Assembly: GCF_900115245.1 (NCBI RefSeq)
Contig: NZ_FOVT01000009.1
Span: forward strand, 124,001-188,000
Origin: Mesorhizobium sp. NFR06
Lineage (GTDB): Bacteria; Pseudomonadota; Alphaproteobacteria; Rhizobiales; Rhizobiaceae
DNA: 64,000 bases
Direction of reading: 5' to 3'
The notes under the pieces are model-generated. The model was not told where the DNA came from. It made no database searches and was given only the letters and a program-made list of their open reading frames with translations. The position numbers and the translations under genes were made by a program. Shown here in pieces: positions 36,570 to 46,284 of the stretch; position 1 is the first letter of the stretch, and the number at the start of each line of letters is the position of its first letter.

Positions 36570-37321
36570 GCGGGATGACCGCTTTGACTGCCGGCCGCCC
36601 GTGGACGCGAGCGGCGTTGCTGCTCGGCCTCGGCCTTGCCCTGTTCATGATTCTGATCGGGCTCGGCACCTGGCAGATCCAGCGCCTGCACTGGAAGGAA
36701 GACCTGCTCGCCACCATCGACAAGCGCACCCATTCCGCACCGCTGCCTCTGGCCGATGTCGAGAGGCAATTCGCCGCTTGGCACGATGTCGATTACACGC
36801 CGGTGACGGTGACCGGCACCTTCCTGCATCAGAGCGAGCGGCATTTCTTTTCCACCTGGCAAGGCGACAGCGGCTTCAACGTCTATACGCCGCTGCGGCT
36901 CGATGACGGCCGCTTCGTGCTGGTCAACCGCGGCTTCGTTCCCTACGACCTCAAGGATCCGGCCAAGCGCCGGCAGGGCGAGGTTGCCGGCAAGGTGACG
37001 GTGACCGGGCTTGCCCGCAATCCGCTGCCGGGAAAGCCGTCGATGATGCTTCCCGACAACGACGTCGCCAAGAACATCTTCTACTGGAAGGATCGCGACG
37101 TGATGGCGGCGAGCGCCGGCCTGCCGACGGGAGCCGTGCTGGTGCCGTTCTTCGTCGATGCCGACAAGACGCCGAACCCTGGCGGCCTGCCAGTCGGCGG
37201 CGTCACCATCATCGATCTGCCGAACAATCACCTGCAATATGCCGTCACCTGGTACGGGCTGGCCGCAGCTCTCGCCGCCGTGCTGATCCTCAGACTCCGC
37301 CAACCGGCGAAAGAAGCGTGA
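36566..37321 (+). CDS. SURF1 family cytochrome oxidase biogenesis protein
   Basis: 251 residues with an N-terminal membrane helix (ALLLGLGLALFMILIGLGTW), the periplasmic domain (QGDSGFNVYTPLRLDDGRFV, RGFVPYDLKDP) and a C-terminal helix (YAVTWYGLAAALAAVLILRL). Surf1 helps insert heme A into CoxA. The conserved W-Q-I-x-R-L near helix 1 is present (WQIQRL). It overlaps the end of the DUF983 gene. Confidence 0.93.
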   Translation: MSGMTALTAGRPWTRAALLLGLGLALFMILIGLGTWQIQRLHWKEDLLATIDKRTHSAPLPLADVERQFAAWHDVDYTPVTVTGTFLHQSERHFFSTWQGDSGFNVYTPLRLDDGRFVLVNRGFVPYDLKDPAKRRQGEVAGKVTVTGLARNPLPGKPSMMLPDNDVAKNIFYWKDRDVMAASAGLPTGAVLVPFFVDADKTPNPGGLPVGGVTIIDLPNNHLQYAVTWYGLAAALAAVLILRLRQPAKEA

Positions 37322-37380
37322 GGCAGGCCGCTCTTGACAGGGCAGGGGTGCACGCCTCATTTCGCCTGCATCAAAGAGAT

Positions 37381-37430
37381 AGAGCATGATGTCATCCGAA
37401 ACCGCTTCACACTTTTCGGCATCATGCTCT
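37381..37430 (-). repeat. Short hairpin element, family H copy 2 (reverse orientation)
   Basis: An 11-bp perfect inverted repeat AGAGCATGATG...CATCATGCTCT encloses the core, which on the minus strand is AAAAGTGTGAAGCGGTTT (37399-37416) flanked by CCG and CGG. It lies between surf1 and ispH. Confidence 0.8.
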
Positions 37431-37458
37431 TGGGAATCGACTGAACCGGCCTCGCAGG

Positions 37459-38463
37459 ATGATTGAGAAAAAGCCACCGCTGACGATCAGGCTCTGCCAG
37501 CCGCGCGGCTTCTGCGCCGGCGTCGACCGCGCCATCCAGATCGTCGTGCTGGCGCTGAAGAAATACGGCGCGCCGGTCTATGTCCGCCACGAGATCGTGC
37601 ACAACCGTTACGTCGTCGAGGGGCTGCAGAGCCTCGGCGCCGTCTTCATCGAGGAACTGTCCGAGATTCCGCCGGAACATCGTCAGAGCCCCGTCGTCTT
37701 TTCCGCGCATGGCGTGCCGAAATCGGTGCCGGCCGATGCCCAGGCGCGCAACCTCTTTTATCTCGACGCCACCTGTCCGCTGGTGTCGAAGGTGCACAAG
37801 CAGGCGATGCGCCATCAACGGCTTGGTCGCCATGTGCTGCTGATCGGCCATGCCGGGCACCCGGAAGTGATCGGCACGATGGGGCAGCTGCCGGAAGGCG
37901 CCGTGACGCTGATCGAGACCGAGGCCGACGCGGCGCGCTTCGTGCCGGAGGACGCTTCGGCCCTCGGCTTCGTCACCCAGACGACATTGTCGGTCGAGGA
38001 CACCGCCGGCATCATCAGGGCGCTCAAGGAGCGGTTCCCGCAATTGCATGCGCCGGCCGCCGAATCGATCTGCTACGCGACCACCAACCGCCAGGAAGCG
38101 GTCAAGGAAACGGCCGTAGGCGCCGACCTCTTTCTCGTCGTCGGCGCGCCCAATTCGTCCAACTCGCGCCGGCTTGTCGAAGTGGCGGAGCGTGCGGGCG
38201 CCGCGATGTCGCTTCTCGTGCAGCGCGCCGCCGAAATTCCGTGGGATGAGATCGCCGGGATTTCGACGCTCGGCCTGTCGGCCGGCGCCTCGGCGCCGGA
38301 AATCATCGTCGATGAGATCATCGACGCGTTCCGGCAGCGTTTCGACGTCACCATCGATCTGGCCATCACGGCCACGGAAACGGAGGATTTTCCGGTGATG
38401 CGGGTGCTGCGCGATGTCGAACTGACGGCGGCCGACATGGCCTTCGTCAATGGAGCGGCGTGA
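37459..38463 (+). CDS. ispH: 4-hydroxy-3-methylbut-2-enyl diphosphate reductase
   Basis: 334-residue iron-sulfur enzyme producing IPP and DMAPP, the last step of the MEP pathway. The three cluster cysteines are in [25 protein letters not shown] and [13 protein letters not shown]. Substrate-binding motifs VFSAHGVP and [11 protein letters not shown] are intact. The gene is followed after 6 bp by thrB, so a joint transcript is likely. dxs, the first enzyme of the pathway, lies at 18.5 kb. Confidence 0.97.
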   Translation: MIEKKPPLTIRLCQPRGFCAGVDRAIQIVVLALKKYGAPVYVRHEIVHNRYVVEGLQSLGAVFIEELSEIPPEHRQSPVVFSAHGVPKSVPADAQARNLFYLDATCPLVSKVHKQAMRHQRLGRHVLLIGHAGHPEVIGTMGQLPEGAVTLIETEADAARFVPEDASALGFVTQTTLSVEDTAGIIRALKERFPQLHAPAAESICYATTNRQEAVKETAVGADLFLVVGAPNSSNSRRLVEVAERAGAAMSLLVQRAAEIPWDEIAGISTLGLSAGASAPEIIVDEIIDAFRQRFDVTIDLAITATETEDFPVMRVLRDVELTAADMAFVNGAA

Positions 38464-38469
38464 AGCCAG

Positions 38470-39432
38470 ATGGCCGTCTACACCGACGTCAACGAAGGCG
38501 AGCTGACCGCGTTCCTCAAAGCCTATCCGGTCGGCGAGCTCCTGTCCTACAAGGGCATTGCCGAGGGCACCGAGAATTCCAATTTCCTCGTCCATGCCTC
38601 GACCGGCTCCTACATCCTGACGCTCTATGAAAAGCGCGTCGACAAGGCCGACCTGCCGTTCTTTCTCGGCCTGATGGGTCATCTGGCGCGCAAAGGCATT
38701 TCCTGCCCGTTGCCGGTCACCGCGCATGACGGCACCGTCATCGGCACGCTCGCCGGGCGACCCGCCGTCATCATCACCTTCCTGGAAGGGCTTTCGCTCA
38801 GGCGGCCGACAGCCGCGCATTGCGCGGAAGTCGGCAGGGCGCTCGCCAGCCTTCATCTGGCCGGCCGGGATTTCCCGATGAAACGGCCGAACGCCCTTGC
38901 CATCGATGGCTGGCGCAAGCTCTGGACTGCCTCGCGCGATCGCGCCGACGAGGTCGAGCCGGGGCTGGCGGCCGAGGTCGACGCCGACTTCGCGGAGTTC
39001 GAGCGCGACTGGCCGGCCGGCCTGCCGCAAGGCATCATCCATGCCGATCTGTTCCCGGACAACGTCTTCTTCCTCGGCGAGAAGCTGTCGGGCCTGATCG
39101 ACTTCTATTTCGCCTGTAACGACCTTTATGCCTATGATGTCGCCACCTGCCTCAACGCCTGGTGCTTCGAGAAGGATTTTTCCTTCAACCTGACCAAAGG
39201 CACGGCGCTGCTTGCCGGCTACCAGTCGGTGCGGCCGCTCGAAGGCGACGAGAAGGCGGCACTGCCGATGCTGGCGCGCGGCTCGGCGCTGCGCTTCATG
39301 CTGACGAGGCTCTACGACTGGTTGACCATGCCCAATGGCGGGCTGGTGATGAAGCGCGATCCGACCGAATATATCCGCCGCATGCGCTTCCACCGCGCGA
39401 TCAAGTCGCCATCCGAATACGGGCTGATATGA
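38470..39432 (+). CDS. thrB: Homoserine kinase (ThrB, type II/APH fold)
   Basis: 320-residue choline-kinase-like enzyme phosphorylating homoserine for threonine synthesis. The APH-type catalytic loop [14 protein letters not shown] and the later [17 protein letters not shown] (the metal-binding DFG-like Asp) are present, unlike the GHMP homoserine kinase of enterobacteria. This form is typical of alphaproteobacteria. It lies between ispH and rnhA and overlaps the rnhA start by 4 bp. thrC is 8 kb further on the opposite strand. Confidence 0.95.
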   Translation: MAVYTDVNEGELTAFLKAYPVGELLSYKGIAEGTENSNFLVHASTGSYILTLYEKRVDKADLPFFLGLMGHLARKGISCPLPVTAHDGTVIGTLAGRPAVIITFLEGLSLRRPTAAHCAEVGRALASLHLAGRDFPMKRPNALAIDGWRKLWTASRDRADEVEPGLAAEVDADFAEFERDWPAGLPQGIIHADLFPDNVFFLGEKLSGLIDFYFACNDLYAYDVATCLNAWCFEKDFSFNLTKGTALLAGYQSVRPLEGDEKAALPMLARGSALRFMLTRLYDWLTMPNGGLVMKRDPTEYIRRMRFHRAIKSPSEYGLI

Positions 39433-39962
39433 ACAAACAGATCGAGATCTTCACCGACGGCGCCTGCTCGGGCAATCCCGGGCCCGGCGGCTGGGGCGCC
39501 GTGCTGCGCTACAATGGCGTCACCAAGGAACTGTCCGGCGGCGAGGCCGAGACCACCAACAACCGCATGGAACTGCTGGCTGCCATCACCGCGCTCAACG
39601 CGCTGAAGGAGCCTTGCGCGGTCGATCTCTACACCGACAGCAAATACGTCATGGACGGCATCTCCAAATGGATCCATGGCTGGAAGAAGAACGGCTGGAA
39701 GACCGGCGACAGGAAGCCGGTGAAGAACGGCGAGCTCTGGCAGGCGCTCGACGAGGCCAACCGGCGCCACAAGGTCACCTGGCACTGGGTGAAAGGCCAT
39801 GCCGGCCACCCGGAGAACGAGCGGGCCGACGAACTGGCGCGGCAAGGCATGGCGCCGTTCAAGCCGAAACTGGCAAGGCCTGCGCCGGTTGCGGCCGCGT
39901 CAAGGCAGGAAGGTGTTCCGGCAAAGAAACCCGCGCCCAGACGTTCGACCCAGAGCTATTGA
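39429..39962 (+). CDS. rnhA: Ribonuclease HI
   Basis: 177-residue RNase HI cleaving the RNA strand of RNA-DNA hybrids, such as R-loops and Okazaki primers. The four acidic residues appear in [27 protein letters not shown] and NERADELA, with the His loop in KGHAGHPEN. The domain ends around residue 150; a basic Pro/Ala-rich tail ([11 protein letters not shown]) of about 25 residues follows. The start at 39429 overlaps the thrB stop (ATGA), although a longer open frame exists upstream. Confidence 0.96.
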   Translation: MNKQIEIFTDGACSGNPGPGGWGAVLRYNGVTKELSGGEAETTNNRMELLAAITALNALKEPCAVDLYTDSKYVMDGISKWIHGWKKNGWKTGDRKPVKNGELWQALDEANRRHKVTWHWVKGHAGHPENERADELARQGMAPFKPKLARPAPVAAASRQEGVPAKKPAPRRSTQSY

Positions 39963-39983
39963 AAGCCCGACGGCTTCCCGCGC

Positions 39984-40460
39984 TCAGCGGATCAGCAGCG
40001 CCGTCGAGAACATGCCGAGGGCGAACACCGTGTGCGCGACGAGGTTGAGCGCGCGCACTTTCATCGGGCTGGGGAGCTTGGATGCCGCCCAGCCGGCGCC
40101 CATGCCCGGCGCCAGCAGGAACCAGCCGGCCCCGACGGTCACGATGCCGAGGGTTAAGGCCGGCAGGAATGTCGGCGCCGCCAGCCAGCCCGCGCCCGCG
40201 AGCGCCACCAGGATGACGCCGTAAAGGATACCAACCAGGTAGTGGAAGGCCCAGCCCAGCGCCTTTTCATGCGCATAGGGCGCGGCCTTGCCGATATCGT
40301 CGTGGAAGACCCGCTCCGGCAGGTGCCGGACCCAGCGTCCGACCATGCCCCAGTTGGGTAGCGGCAGGCCGAACGCCTTGTTGAGGATGATCGCCCAGAT
40401 ATCCATGAAGACCGTGGCGCCGATGCCGATCGCCACCGCGCGCCAGACGGCGTCGAGCAT
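39984..40460 (-). CDS. DUF2938 family membrane protein
   Basis: 158 residues with about four membrane helices (AIGIGATVFMDIWAIIL, YLVGILYGVILVALAGA, TLGIVTVGAGWFLLAPG, ALNLVAHTVFALGMFS). The GMVGRWVRHLP motif and a conserved MDIW start are typical of DUF2938. Function is unknown. The ATG at 40460 overlaps the stop of the peroxiredoxin gene by one base, so they form an operon. Confidence 0.83.
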   Translation of the reverse strand: MLDAVWRAVAIGIGATVFMDIWAIILNKAFGLPLPNWGMVGRWVRHLPERVFHDDIGKAAPYAHEKALGWAFHYLVGILYGVILVALAGAGWLAAPTFLPALTLGIVTVGAGWFLLAPGMGAGWAASKLPSPMKVRALNLVAHTVFALGMFSTALLIR

Positions 40461-40942
40461 CAAAGCTGCTCGAGGATTTTTGCCGCGCCGCTCTCGTCGA
40501 CACCCGGCTTGGTTTCGACATTGAGCGCCACGACCTTGCCGTCGTCGACTATCATCGAGAAGCGCTTCGAGCGCAGACCCATGCCGGTCGCCGAAAGATC
40601 GTTGTCGAGCCCGACCGACTTGGCGAAATCGCCGCTGCCGTCGGCGAGGTAGAGGATCTTGCCCTCACCCCCGGTGAACCGCGCCCAGGCGCCCATGACA
40701 TGCACGTCATTGACCGAAACGACGGCGATCGTGTCAACGCCGCGCGCCAGGATGGCGTCATGGTTCTCCAGATAGCCGGGCAGGTGGTTGTTGCTGCAGG
40801 TCGGCGTGAAGGCGCCGGGCACGCCGAACAGCACTACCTTCTTACCGGCGAAAATCTCTTCGCCGGTAACCTGCTTTGCGCCGTCGGCGGTCATCGTCTT
40901 GAAGCTCGAGGCGGGCAGTTTCTCGCCGACCGAAATGGTCAT
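40460..40942 (-). CDS. Peroxiredoxin (Prx5/AhpE-like redoxin)
   Basis: A 160-residue thioredoxin-fold peroxidase. The peroxidatic cysteine is in [15 protein letters not shown], the standard Prx5 motif (PGAFTPTC). No second resolving cysteine pair is seen, so it is 1-Cys or uses glutathione/glutaredoxin as reductant. It detoxifies hydrogen peroxide and organic hydroperoxides in the cytosol. The start codon at 40942 is an ATG. Downstream of it and overlapping is the DUF2938 gene. Confidence 0.94.
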   Translation of the reverse strand: MTISVGEKLPASSFKTMTADGAKQVTGEEIFAGKKVVLFGVPGAFTPTCSNNHLPGYLENHDAILARGVDTIAVVSVNDVHVMGAWARFTGGEGKILYLADGSGDFAKSVGLDNDLSATGMGLRSKRFSMIVDDGKVVALNVETKPGVDESGAAKILEQL

Positions 40943-41025
40943 GGGTTCCTCGCTGGGAAATGGGAAGGATCGACGTCTGCGATACCGGACTGAGCGGTCT
41001 TCAGCAACCTTTCACCAAAGCTGGA

Positions 41026-41832
41026 TCAAGGGAAAGGCAGCAGCCCGTCGACCGAACCCTCGGCGCTGGTCAGCGTGTAGTAGAGGCCGCCGTCGGTCGG
41101 CGTCGCCGACGGCCTGTCGAGGATCGGCACGGTGAAGAGCAGCTTGCCATCCTTCTCGCTGCGCACCGGCGCGCCGAAGATGTAATCGCGCCCGCAGTCG
41201 ATGAAGAAGTCGACCGACGCCGGATCGGCGGGCGACTGCGCCTGGACGACAAGGGTCTTGTGATCGCCGGACACCACGCTGACACCGAAATCGGACCGGG
41301 CCGGGGAGGGCAGCGTCGCAAGCGCGGTTTTCACCAGCGCCGCGTCGGTCGCGTTGTCGGGATCGGAACCGGGATCGACGCTGAGCCTGGTCTGCACCGG
41401 AATGCAGATCGTCTCGCAAATGCCGAGGGAGACGTTGGCATCGATGGTCGCCGGCTGGTCGGGCGCCGAGAGGGTGAAGGTCACCGGCAGCGACACCGGG
41501 CGATCGTAGCCTGCCCATTTGCCGTAGCCGTCGTCATGCCGTTGCGGCGGCGGGAAGGACAGCTTGGCGTCGGCGACATTGGTGCTGCCCGATATGTTGA
41601 GTTGCGGCGGCACACCGGTATCGCCCGGATCGCGCCAATAGGTCTTCCAGCCAGGCTTCAACATGATGTCGAGCACGCCGTGAATCTTGCCGGCCTCGTC
41701 GGGCTTGCCGGTGGTCACCAGCCGAACCTTGCCGCCTTCCGATTTGTACCAGATCGAGGAGGACGCCTCGGCCGGCAAGCCCGTAGCCCACCCGAAAACG
41801 ACGCCGAGAACCAGTATCTTCACGTATCGCAT
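41026..41832 (-). CDS. Protein with DsbD N-terminal-like domain (exported)
   Basis: 268 residues with a signal peptide ([19 protein letters not shown], cut after AEA). The mature part resembles the N-terminal immunoglobulin-like domain of Dsb[20 protein letters not shown], and [11 protein letters not shown] with two cysteines. The transmembrane and thioredoxin domains of DsbD are missing. It is probably a periplasmic thiol or copper-related partner, function unproven. It is divergent from yqgE with about 126 bp between start codons. Confidence 0.83.
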   Translation of the reverse strand: MRYVKILVLGVVFGWATGLPAEASSSIWYKSEGGKVRLVTTGKPDEAGKIHGVLDIMLKPGWKTYWRDPGDTGVPPQLNISGSTNVADAKLSFPPPQRHDDGYGKWAGYDRPVSLPVTFTLSAPDQPATIDANVSLGICETICIPVQTRLSVDPGSDPDNATDAALVKTALATLPSPARSDFGVSVVSGDHKTLVVQAQSPADPASVDFFIDCGRDYIFGAPVRSEKDGKLLFTVPILDRPSATPTDGGLYYTLTSAEGSVDGLLPFP

Positions 41833-41958
41833 GGCGGTGATTTGATCGTCCGTTCTTGGCCGCGCAATGACTTCATGATGCTCGAGGTATCAAATTTGCG
41901 TTACATCGGGGACTGGCGCCATCTTTTCGGCGCTGCCGAAACGCGTTACGCTTACCCC

Positions 41959-42567
41959 ATGGACTTGCTGCGCCACAAGAAGGCGTCCGCCGGACGCGGT
42001 TTCCTCGACGACCAGTTCCTGATTGCCATGCCTGGCATGAAGGACGACCGCTTCGCGCGCTCCGTCATCTATATCTGCGCCCACAGCGACGAGGGCGCCA
42101 TGGGCCTCATCATCAACCAGACGCAGCAGATGCTGTTTCCGGACTTGCTAGTCCAACTCGGCATCATGAACGAACAGGAAGCGATCCGCCTGCCGGCGCA
42201 TACGCGCGATTTCGTCGTGCGCAATGGCGGGCCGGTCGACCGCAGCCGCGGCTTCGTCCTGCATTCCGGCGACTATCGCGTGGAATCTTCGCTCAGCGTT
42301 TCCGATGATATCTGCCTGACCGCTACGGTCGACATATTGCGCGCCATCTCCACCGGCCGCGGCCCGCGCCATGCGCTGATGGCGCTCGGCTATTCCGGCT
42401 GGGGCGCCGGCCAGCTCGAAAACGAGATTGCCGAGAACGGCTGGCTCACCTGCCCGGCGACGCCAGAGCTTCTCTTCGACACCGATATCGAGCGCAAATA
42501 CGATCGCATCCTGGCCTCGATCGGCATCGACCTCGCCCATTTGAGCGCGGCTGCGGGGCACGCTTAG
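41959..42567 (+). CDS. YqgE/AlgH family protein
   Basis: 202 residues. The conserved opening [19 protein letters not shown] and [12 protein letters not shown] identify the UPF0301 (YqgE/AlgH) family, small cytosolic proteins sometimes linked to alginate regulation or the RuvX neighbourhood. The ATG at 41959 is used ([12 protein letters not shown]); the frame continues upstream as an artefact. Function not established. A family P palindrome fragment follows the stop. Confidence 0.88.
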   Translation: MDLLRHKKASAGRGFLDDQFLIAMPGMKDDRFARSVIYICAHSDEGAMGLIINQTQQMLFPDLLVQLGIMNEQEAIRLPAHTRDFVVRNGGPVDRSRGFVLHSGDYRVESSLSVSDDICLTATVDILRAISTGRGPRHALMALGYSGWGAGQLENEIAENGWLTCPATPELLFDTDIERKYDRILASIGIDLAHLSAAAGHA

Positions 42568-42619
42568 GCGGCCGCCACAAGGCTCTGATTCCGTGGCGTT
42601 GGCCGGTCGCAAACAGGGA

Positions 42620-42652
42620 GCTGCGCTCCTGCTTCGCCCTGGGATGACGAGG
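42620..42652 (+). repeat. Palindrome arm fragment, family P related
   Basis: GCGCTCCTGCTTCGCCCTGG followed by GATGACGA matches the right arm end of the large palindromes (compare 1880-1905) and of the fragment at 8459-8494. The left arm is absent here. Confidence 0.45.
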
Positions 42653-42678
42653 TTGAGAGGCTCGGACACAGCTGCCAA

Positions 42679-45567
42679 TTAAGCCTGCGTGAGCGGATAC
42701 TGCTCCTTCAGCGTCTTCAGCACCTGGTCGCCCGGCATCGGCGCGCCGAACATGAAGCTCTGCACATATTCACAGCCCATCTGGCGCAGTTCCAGCGCGT
42801 CGCTCTCGTCCGAGATGCCTTCCGCGACGACGGACAGCCCCAGCTCATGCGCCATGTTGACCATGGATTTGAGCAGCACGGCGCGCTTCGGCGTTGCGTC
42901 GTCGACGAAGCTCTTGTCGATCTTGATCGTGTCGAAGGGGAAGCGCGTCAGATAGGACAGCGAGGAATAGCCGGTGCCGAAATCGTCGAGCGATAGCCCG
43001 ATGCCGAGCTGCTTCAGCTTGGTCAGCACATGCGCGGTCTGCTCGGGATTGTCCATGACGAGGGATTCGGTGAGCTCGAGCCGGAAGCAGCGCGGCTTCA
43101 GATTGGCGCGCGCGATAACGGAGCGGACGTCGCTGACCAGATCGCGGCGGATGAGCTGGCGGCTCGACAGATTGACCGAGACCGACAGCGGCGCGTCGCC
43201 GATCTGCTTCTGCCAACTCGCCAGGTCCTCTGCCGCCTGCTGCATGGCGAACAGGCCGAGCTGCACGATCAGCCCGCAATTCTCGGCCACCGGAATGAAG
43301 TCTCCCGGCGGAATCATGCCGCGCCGCGGATGGTCCCACCGAAGCAGCGCCTCGAAACCGGCGACGCTGCCGTCCTCCAGCCGCACGATCGGCTGGTAGG
43401 CAAGCGAGAATTCGCGCCGCTCGATGGCGCGGCGAAGGTCGGATTCGAATTGCAGCCGGTCGGTACCGACGGTGCGGAAGGCGGGCCGGAACGGCTCGAT
43501 CCTGTCGCCGCCGAAGCGCTTGGCCTGGTGCATCGCAAGCTCGGCGTCCTTGACCATGTCCTCGGCCGAGGTCTGCGCCGTCGTCCAGGTGATCAGGCCT
43601 ATCGAGGCGGTCAGCACGATCTCGCGCTTGGCGAAGGTGATCGGATTGTTGATCGCGTGCTTGATGGCGTCGGCCATAGCGGCGATGCGGGCGGGGTCCT
43701 GCTCCGAAAGCAGCATCAGCGCGAACTGGTCGCCGGCAAAGCGCGAGAGCGAATCCTTCGGCTTGAGCAGCCGGTGCAGCCGGCGCGCGACGGTGAGCAG
43801 AATTGTGTCGCCGGCGGAAATGCCGAGCCCGTCATTGACCTGCTTGAAGCGGTCGATGTCGATGATGAAGACCGTCGGGCGCACATTGTCCTCGGTGCGG
43901 GCGATCGAGATGATCGCCTCCAGCCGGTTCATGAACAATTCGCGGTTCGGCAGGCCGGTCAGGTTGTCGTGCACCGCATCGTGCAGCAGCCTTTCCTCGG
44001 ATTTCTTCTGCTCGGTGACGTCGACCATGGTGCCGACGCAGCGGATCACCTCGCCATCGGAGCCGATCACCGGGCGGGCGCGCAGCGAGAACCAGTGGTA
44101 ATGGCCGTCGGCGCCGCGCAGGCGGAAGTTCTGCGCCACTTTGCCGCGGCGATGCTCCAGCACCACGTCGAGCGTGGTGCGGAACGTATCGCGATCGTCG
44201 CTATGCAGCACCGGCAGCCAGTTGCGGGCCGCGCCGCCAAGGCTGTTCGGCGCAAGGCCGAGCTGCAGGCTGATGTCCGGCTTGGTCACCACGCGGTCGC
44301 GCAGCACGTCCCAGTCCCAGACGATGTCGCCCGAGCCGGCGACGGCGAGCGCCTGCCGTTCGAGGTCGGAGAACAGGCCCTGGTGCAGCGCGCCGCCGGC
44401 AAAGGCATGCTGCATGACCGTGAAACCGATCAGCAGGATGATCAGGATCAGCCCGCCGCCCAGCGCCGGCTGCGCGATGTCGTTGTCGAGCATGCCGGTG
44501 ATCGCCATCCATGACCCGCATAGCCACAACAGCACCATCACCCAGCTCGGCACCAGCATGATCGCGCGGTCATAACCGCGGATGCCGAGGAAGATGATGA
44601 GGCCGAGGCCGGTGAGCGCGGTGGCGGCAAACGAGATGCGGGCAATACCGGCGGCGACCGCCGGATCGACGATGGCCACGCCCGCGATCAACAGCAGTCC
44701 GAGGATCCAGACCAGGGCGCCATAGCTGAAATGGCCATGCCACCGGTTGAGGTTGAGATAGGCAAACAGGAAAACCACGAAGGTTCCGGCAAGCGCTACC
44801 TCCGTGCCGGCCCGCCATATCTGCTCGTTGCCCGGCGATATCGCGATGATCTTGTTGAGGAAGCCGAAGTCGACGCAGATATAGGCCAGCACCGCCCAGG
44901 CAAGCGCCGCGGTCGCCGGAAACATCGAGGTTCCCTTGACCACGAACAGGATCGTCAGGAACAGCGCCAGAAGCCCGGAAATGCCGATGACGATGCCGCG
45001 AAACAGCGTGTAGGAGTTGACCGAGTCCTTGTAGGAATCCGGCTCCCAAAGATAGACCTGCGGCAGCTTTGGCGAGGCGAGCTCGGCGATGAAGGTCACC
45101 ACCGTTCCGGGATTGAGCGTGACGCGGAACACGTCGGCGTCGGGGCTTGTCTGACGGTCGAGCGCGAAGCCCTCGCTCGGCGTGATCGCAGCGATGCGCG
45201 TCGAGCCTAGGTCGGGCCAGAAGATGCCGGAATTCACCAGGCGGAAATGCGGCGCGACGATCAGCCGGTCGAGCTGCTGGTCGGTGGTGTTGGCGAGCGC
45301 GAAGACGGCCCAGTCGCCGCTCGAGCGCGCGTCATTGGCTTCCACCTCGATGCGCCGCACGATGCCGTCGGGCCCAGGCGCGGTCGAGACCTGGAAATTC
45401 TCGCCCTGGTTCCGGTAGATCTCGACGGCTTCCGAAAGGTTGAGCGCCTTGTCGTCGCGCGCGATCTTGATCGGCTCGACCGCAAAAGCCGGCATGGCCG
45501 CGAAAAACGTGACGATGATCGTCATGATGAGGGCGAATAGCGACGCGATTCGCGGAAAATTCGTCAC
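42679..45567 (-). CDS. Membrane GGDEF/EAL protein with PAS domain; diguanylate cyclase site degenerate
   Basis: 962 residues. A signal/anchor (IASLFALIMTIIVTFFAAMP) is followed by a beta-rich extracytoplasmic domain (about 30-180), then 7-8 membrane helices (about 185-395). A PAS domain (about 405-525) ends in VTEQKKSEERLL. A GGDEF-fold domain (about 535-690) has AGDQF in place of GG(D/E)EF, so cyclase activity is unlikely. The EAL domain (about 705-950) keeps FEALLRWDHP, NLSSRQ, DDFGTGYSSLSYL and KIDKSF, consistent with c-di-GMP phosphodiesterase activity. The later VAEGIS lacks the usual Glu of EGVE. It is expected to lower c-di-GMP in response to an external signal. Confidence 0.9.
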   Translation of the reverse strand: MTNFPRIASLFALIMTIIVTFFAAMPAFAVEPIKIARDDKALNLSEAVEIYRNQGENFQVSTAPGPDGIVRRIEVEANDARSSGDWAVFALANTTDQQLDRLIVAPHFRLVNSGIFWPDLGSTRIAAITPSEGFALDRQTSPDADVFRVTLNPGTVVTFIAELASPKLPQVYLWEPDSYKDSVNSYTLFRGIVIGISGLLALFLTILFVVKGTSMFPATAALAWAVLAYICVDFGFLNKIIAISPGNEQIWRAGTEVALAGTFVVFLFAYLNLNRWHGHFSYGALVWILGLLLIAGVAIVDPAVAAGIARISFAATALTGLGLIIFLGIRGYDRAIMLVPSWVMVLLWLCGSWMAITGMLDNDIAQPALGGGLILIILLIGFTVMQHAFAGGALHQGLFSDLERQALAVAGSGDIVWDWDVLRDRVVTKPDISLQLGLAPNSLGGAARNWLPVLHSDDRDTFRTTLDVVLEHRRGKVAQNFRLRGADGHYHWFSLRARPVIGSDGEVIRCVGTMVDVTEQKKSEERLLHDAVHDNLTGLPNRELFMNRLEAIISIARTEDNVRPTVFIIDIDRFKQVNDGLGISAGDTILLTVARRLHRLLKPKDSLSRFAGDQFALMLLSEQDPARIAAMADAIKHAINNPITFAKREIVLTASIGLITWTTAQTSAEDMVKDAELAMHQAKRFGGDRIEPFRPAFRTVGTDRLQFESDLRRAIERREFSLAYQPIVRLEDGSVAGFEALLRWDHPRRGMIPPGDFIPVAENCGLIVQLGLFAMQQAAEDLASWQKQIGDAPLSVSVNLSSRQLIRRDLVSDVRSVIARANLKPRCFRLELTESLVMDNPEQTAHVLTKLKQLGIGLSLDDFGTGYSSLSYLTRFPFDTIKIDKSFVDDATPKRAVLLKSMVNMAHELGLSVVAEGISDESDALELRQMGCEYVQSFMFGAPMPGDQVLKTLKEQYPLTQA

Positions 45568-45569
45568 AG

Positions 45570-46166
45570 TCAGCCCTTCGTTCCATCGCCCGGCGGATCG
45601 TCCGCGATCCGGGCGTAGAGGTAGTGATCCTGCCAGATGCCATTGATCCTGAGATAGGATCGCAGCAGTCCTTCGCGCCGGAATCCGGCTTTTTCAAGCA
45701 CGCGGATCGACCGGGCGTTTTCGGGAATACAGGCAGCTTCGATCCGGTGCAACCGCAGCGTATCGAAGGCAAAGCGCGACACCAGCTTGACCGCCTCGGT
45801 CATCAGGCCGCGGCCGCCGAAGCGTTCGCCGATCCAGTAGCCGAGATGCCCGCTCTGCGCGACGCCGTGGCGGATGTTGCCGAGCGTGATGCCGCCGGCA
45901 AGCTTGCCGCTCGATTTTTCGAAGATGAAGAAGGCGATGGCCGTGCCTTGCGCGTAATCCTCGCGGTAGCGGCTGATGCGCAGACGCCAGGCTGTGCGGT
46001 CGAGCTCGTCCGGCTGCCAGCGCGGCTCCCAGGGCTCCAGGAAGGCGCGGCTTTCGCCGCGCACCGCCGACCATTCGCGGTAGTCGTTGGTCAAGGGCAC
46101 GCGCAGCGTGACCTTGTCACCTTTCAGCGCCGGCAGGTCGCGGCGAAAGAAAGGGAGCGCGAACAC
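45570..46166 (-). CDS. GNAT family acetyltransferase (RimJ/RimL-type)
   Basis: 198 residues with the GNAT fold. The acetyl-CoA binding segment is GYWIGERFGGRGLMTEAVKL, and the RVLEKAGFRREGLLRSYLRI C-terminus is typical of ribosomal-protein N-acetyltransferases (RimJ/RimL, DUF-type GNAT_3). The target is not identifiable. It lies 2 bp upstream of the GGDEF/EAL gene on the minus strand, so the two may be cotranscribed. Confidence 0.9.
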   Translation of the reverse strand: MFALPFFRRDLPALKGDKVTLRVPLTNDYREWSAVRGESRAFLEPWEPRWQPDELDRTAWRLRISRYREDYAQGTAIAFFIFEKSSGKLAGGITLGNIRHGVAQSGHLGYWIGERFGGRGLMTEAVKLVSRFAFDTLRLHRIEAACIPENARSIRVLEKAGFRREGLLRSYLRINGIWQDHYLYARIADDPPGDGTKG

Positions 46167-46181
46167 GGCGCTTGTTCTAAC

Positions 46182-46278
46182 CAGATATTCGTGGGATGCC
46201 CCACGAATATCTGCCTAGATTCCCTGGTTTCTCGCAGGTTCGGATCGCAAAACCGTGGGACACTTTTGCGGAACCTGC
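46182..46278. repeat. Two adjacent hairpins, including family H copy 3
   Basis: First, CAGATATTCGTGGG-ATGC-CCCACGAATATCTG (46182-46213) is a perfect 14-bp stem. Second, GCAGGTTC...GAACCTGC (46234-46278) encloses the family H core on the minus strand, AAAAGTGTCCCACGGTTTT (46249-46267), closed by CGC/GCG. Both lie between the M16 peptidase gene and the acetyltransferase gene on the minus strand. Confidence 0.8.
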
Positions 46279-46284
46279 TTAGGG

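Noticed and set aside
40960..41958. Long upstream extension of yqgE (over 300 codons)
   Set aside because: It is antisense to the DsbD-like gene and lacks any domain; the family start [12 protein letters not shown] at 41959 fits.
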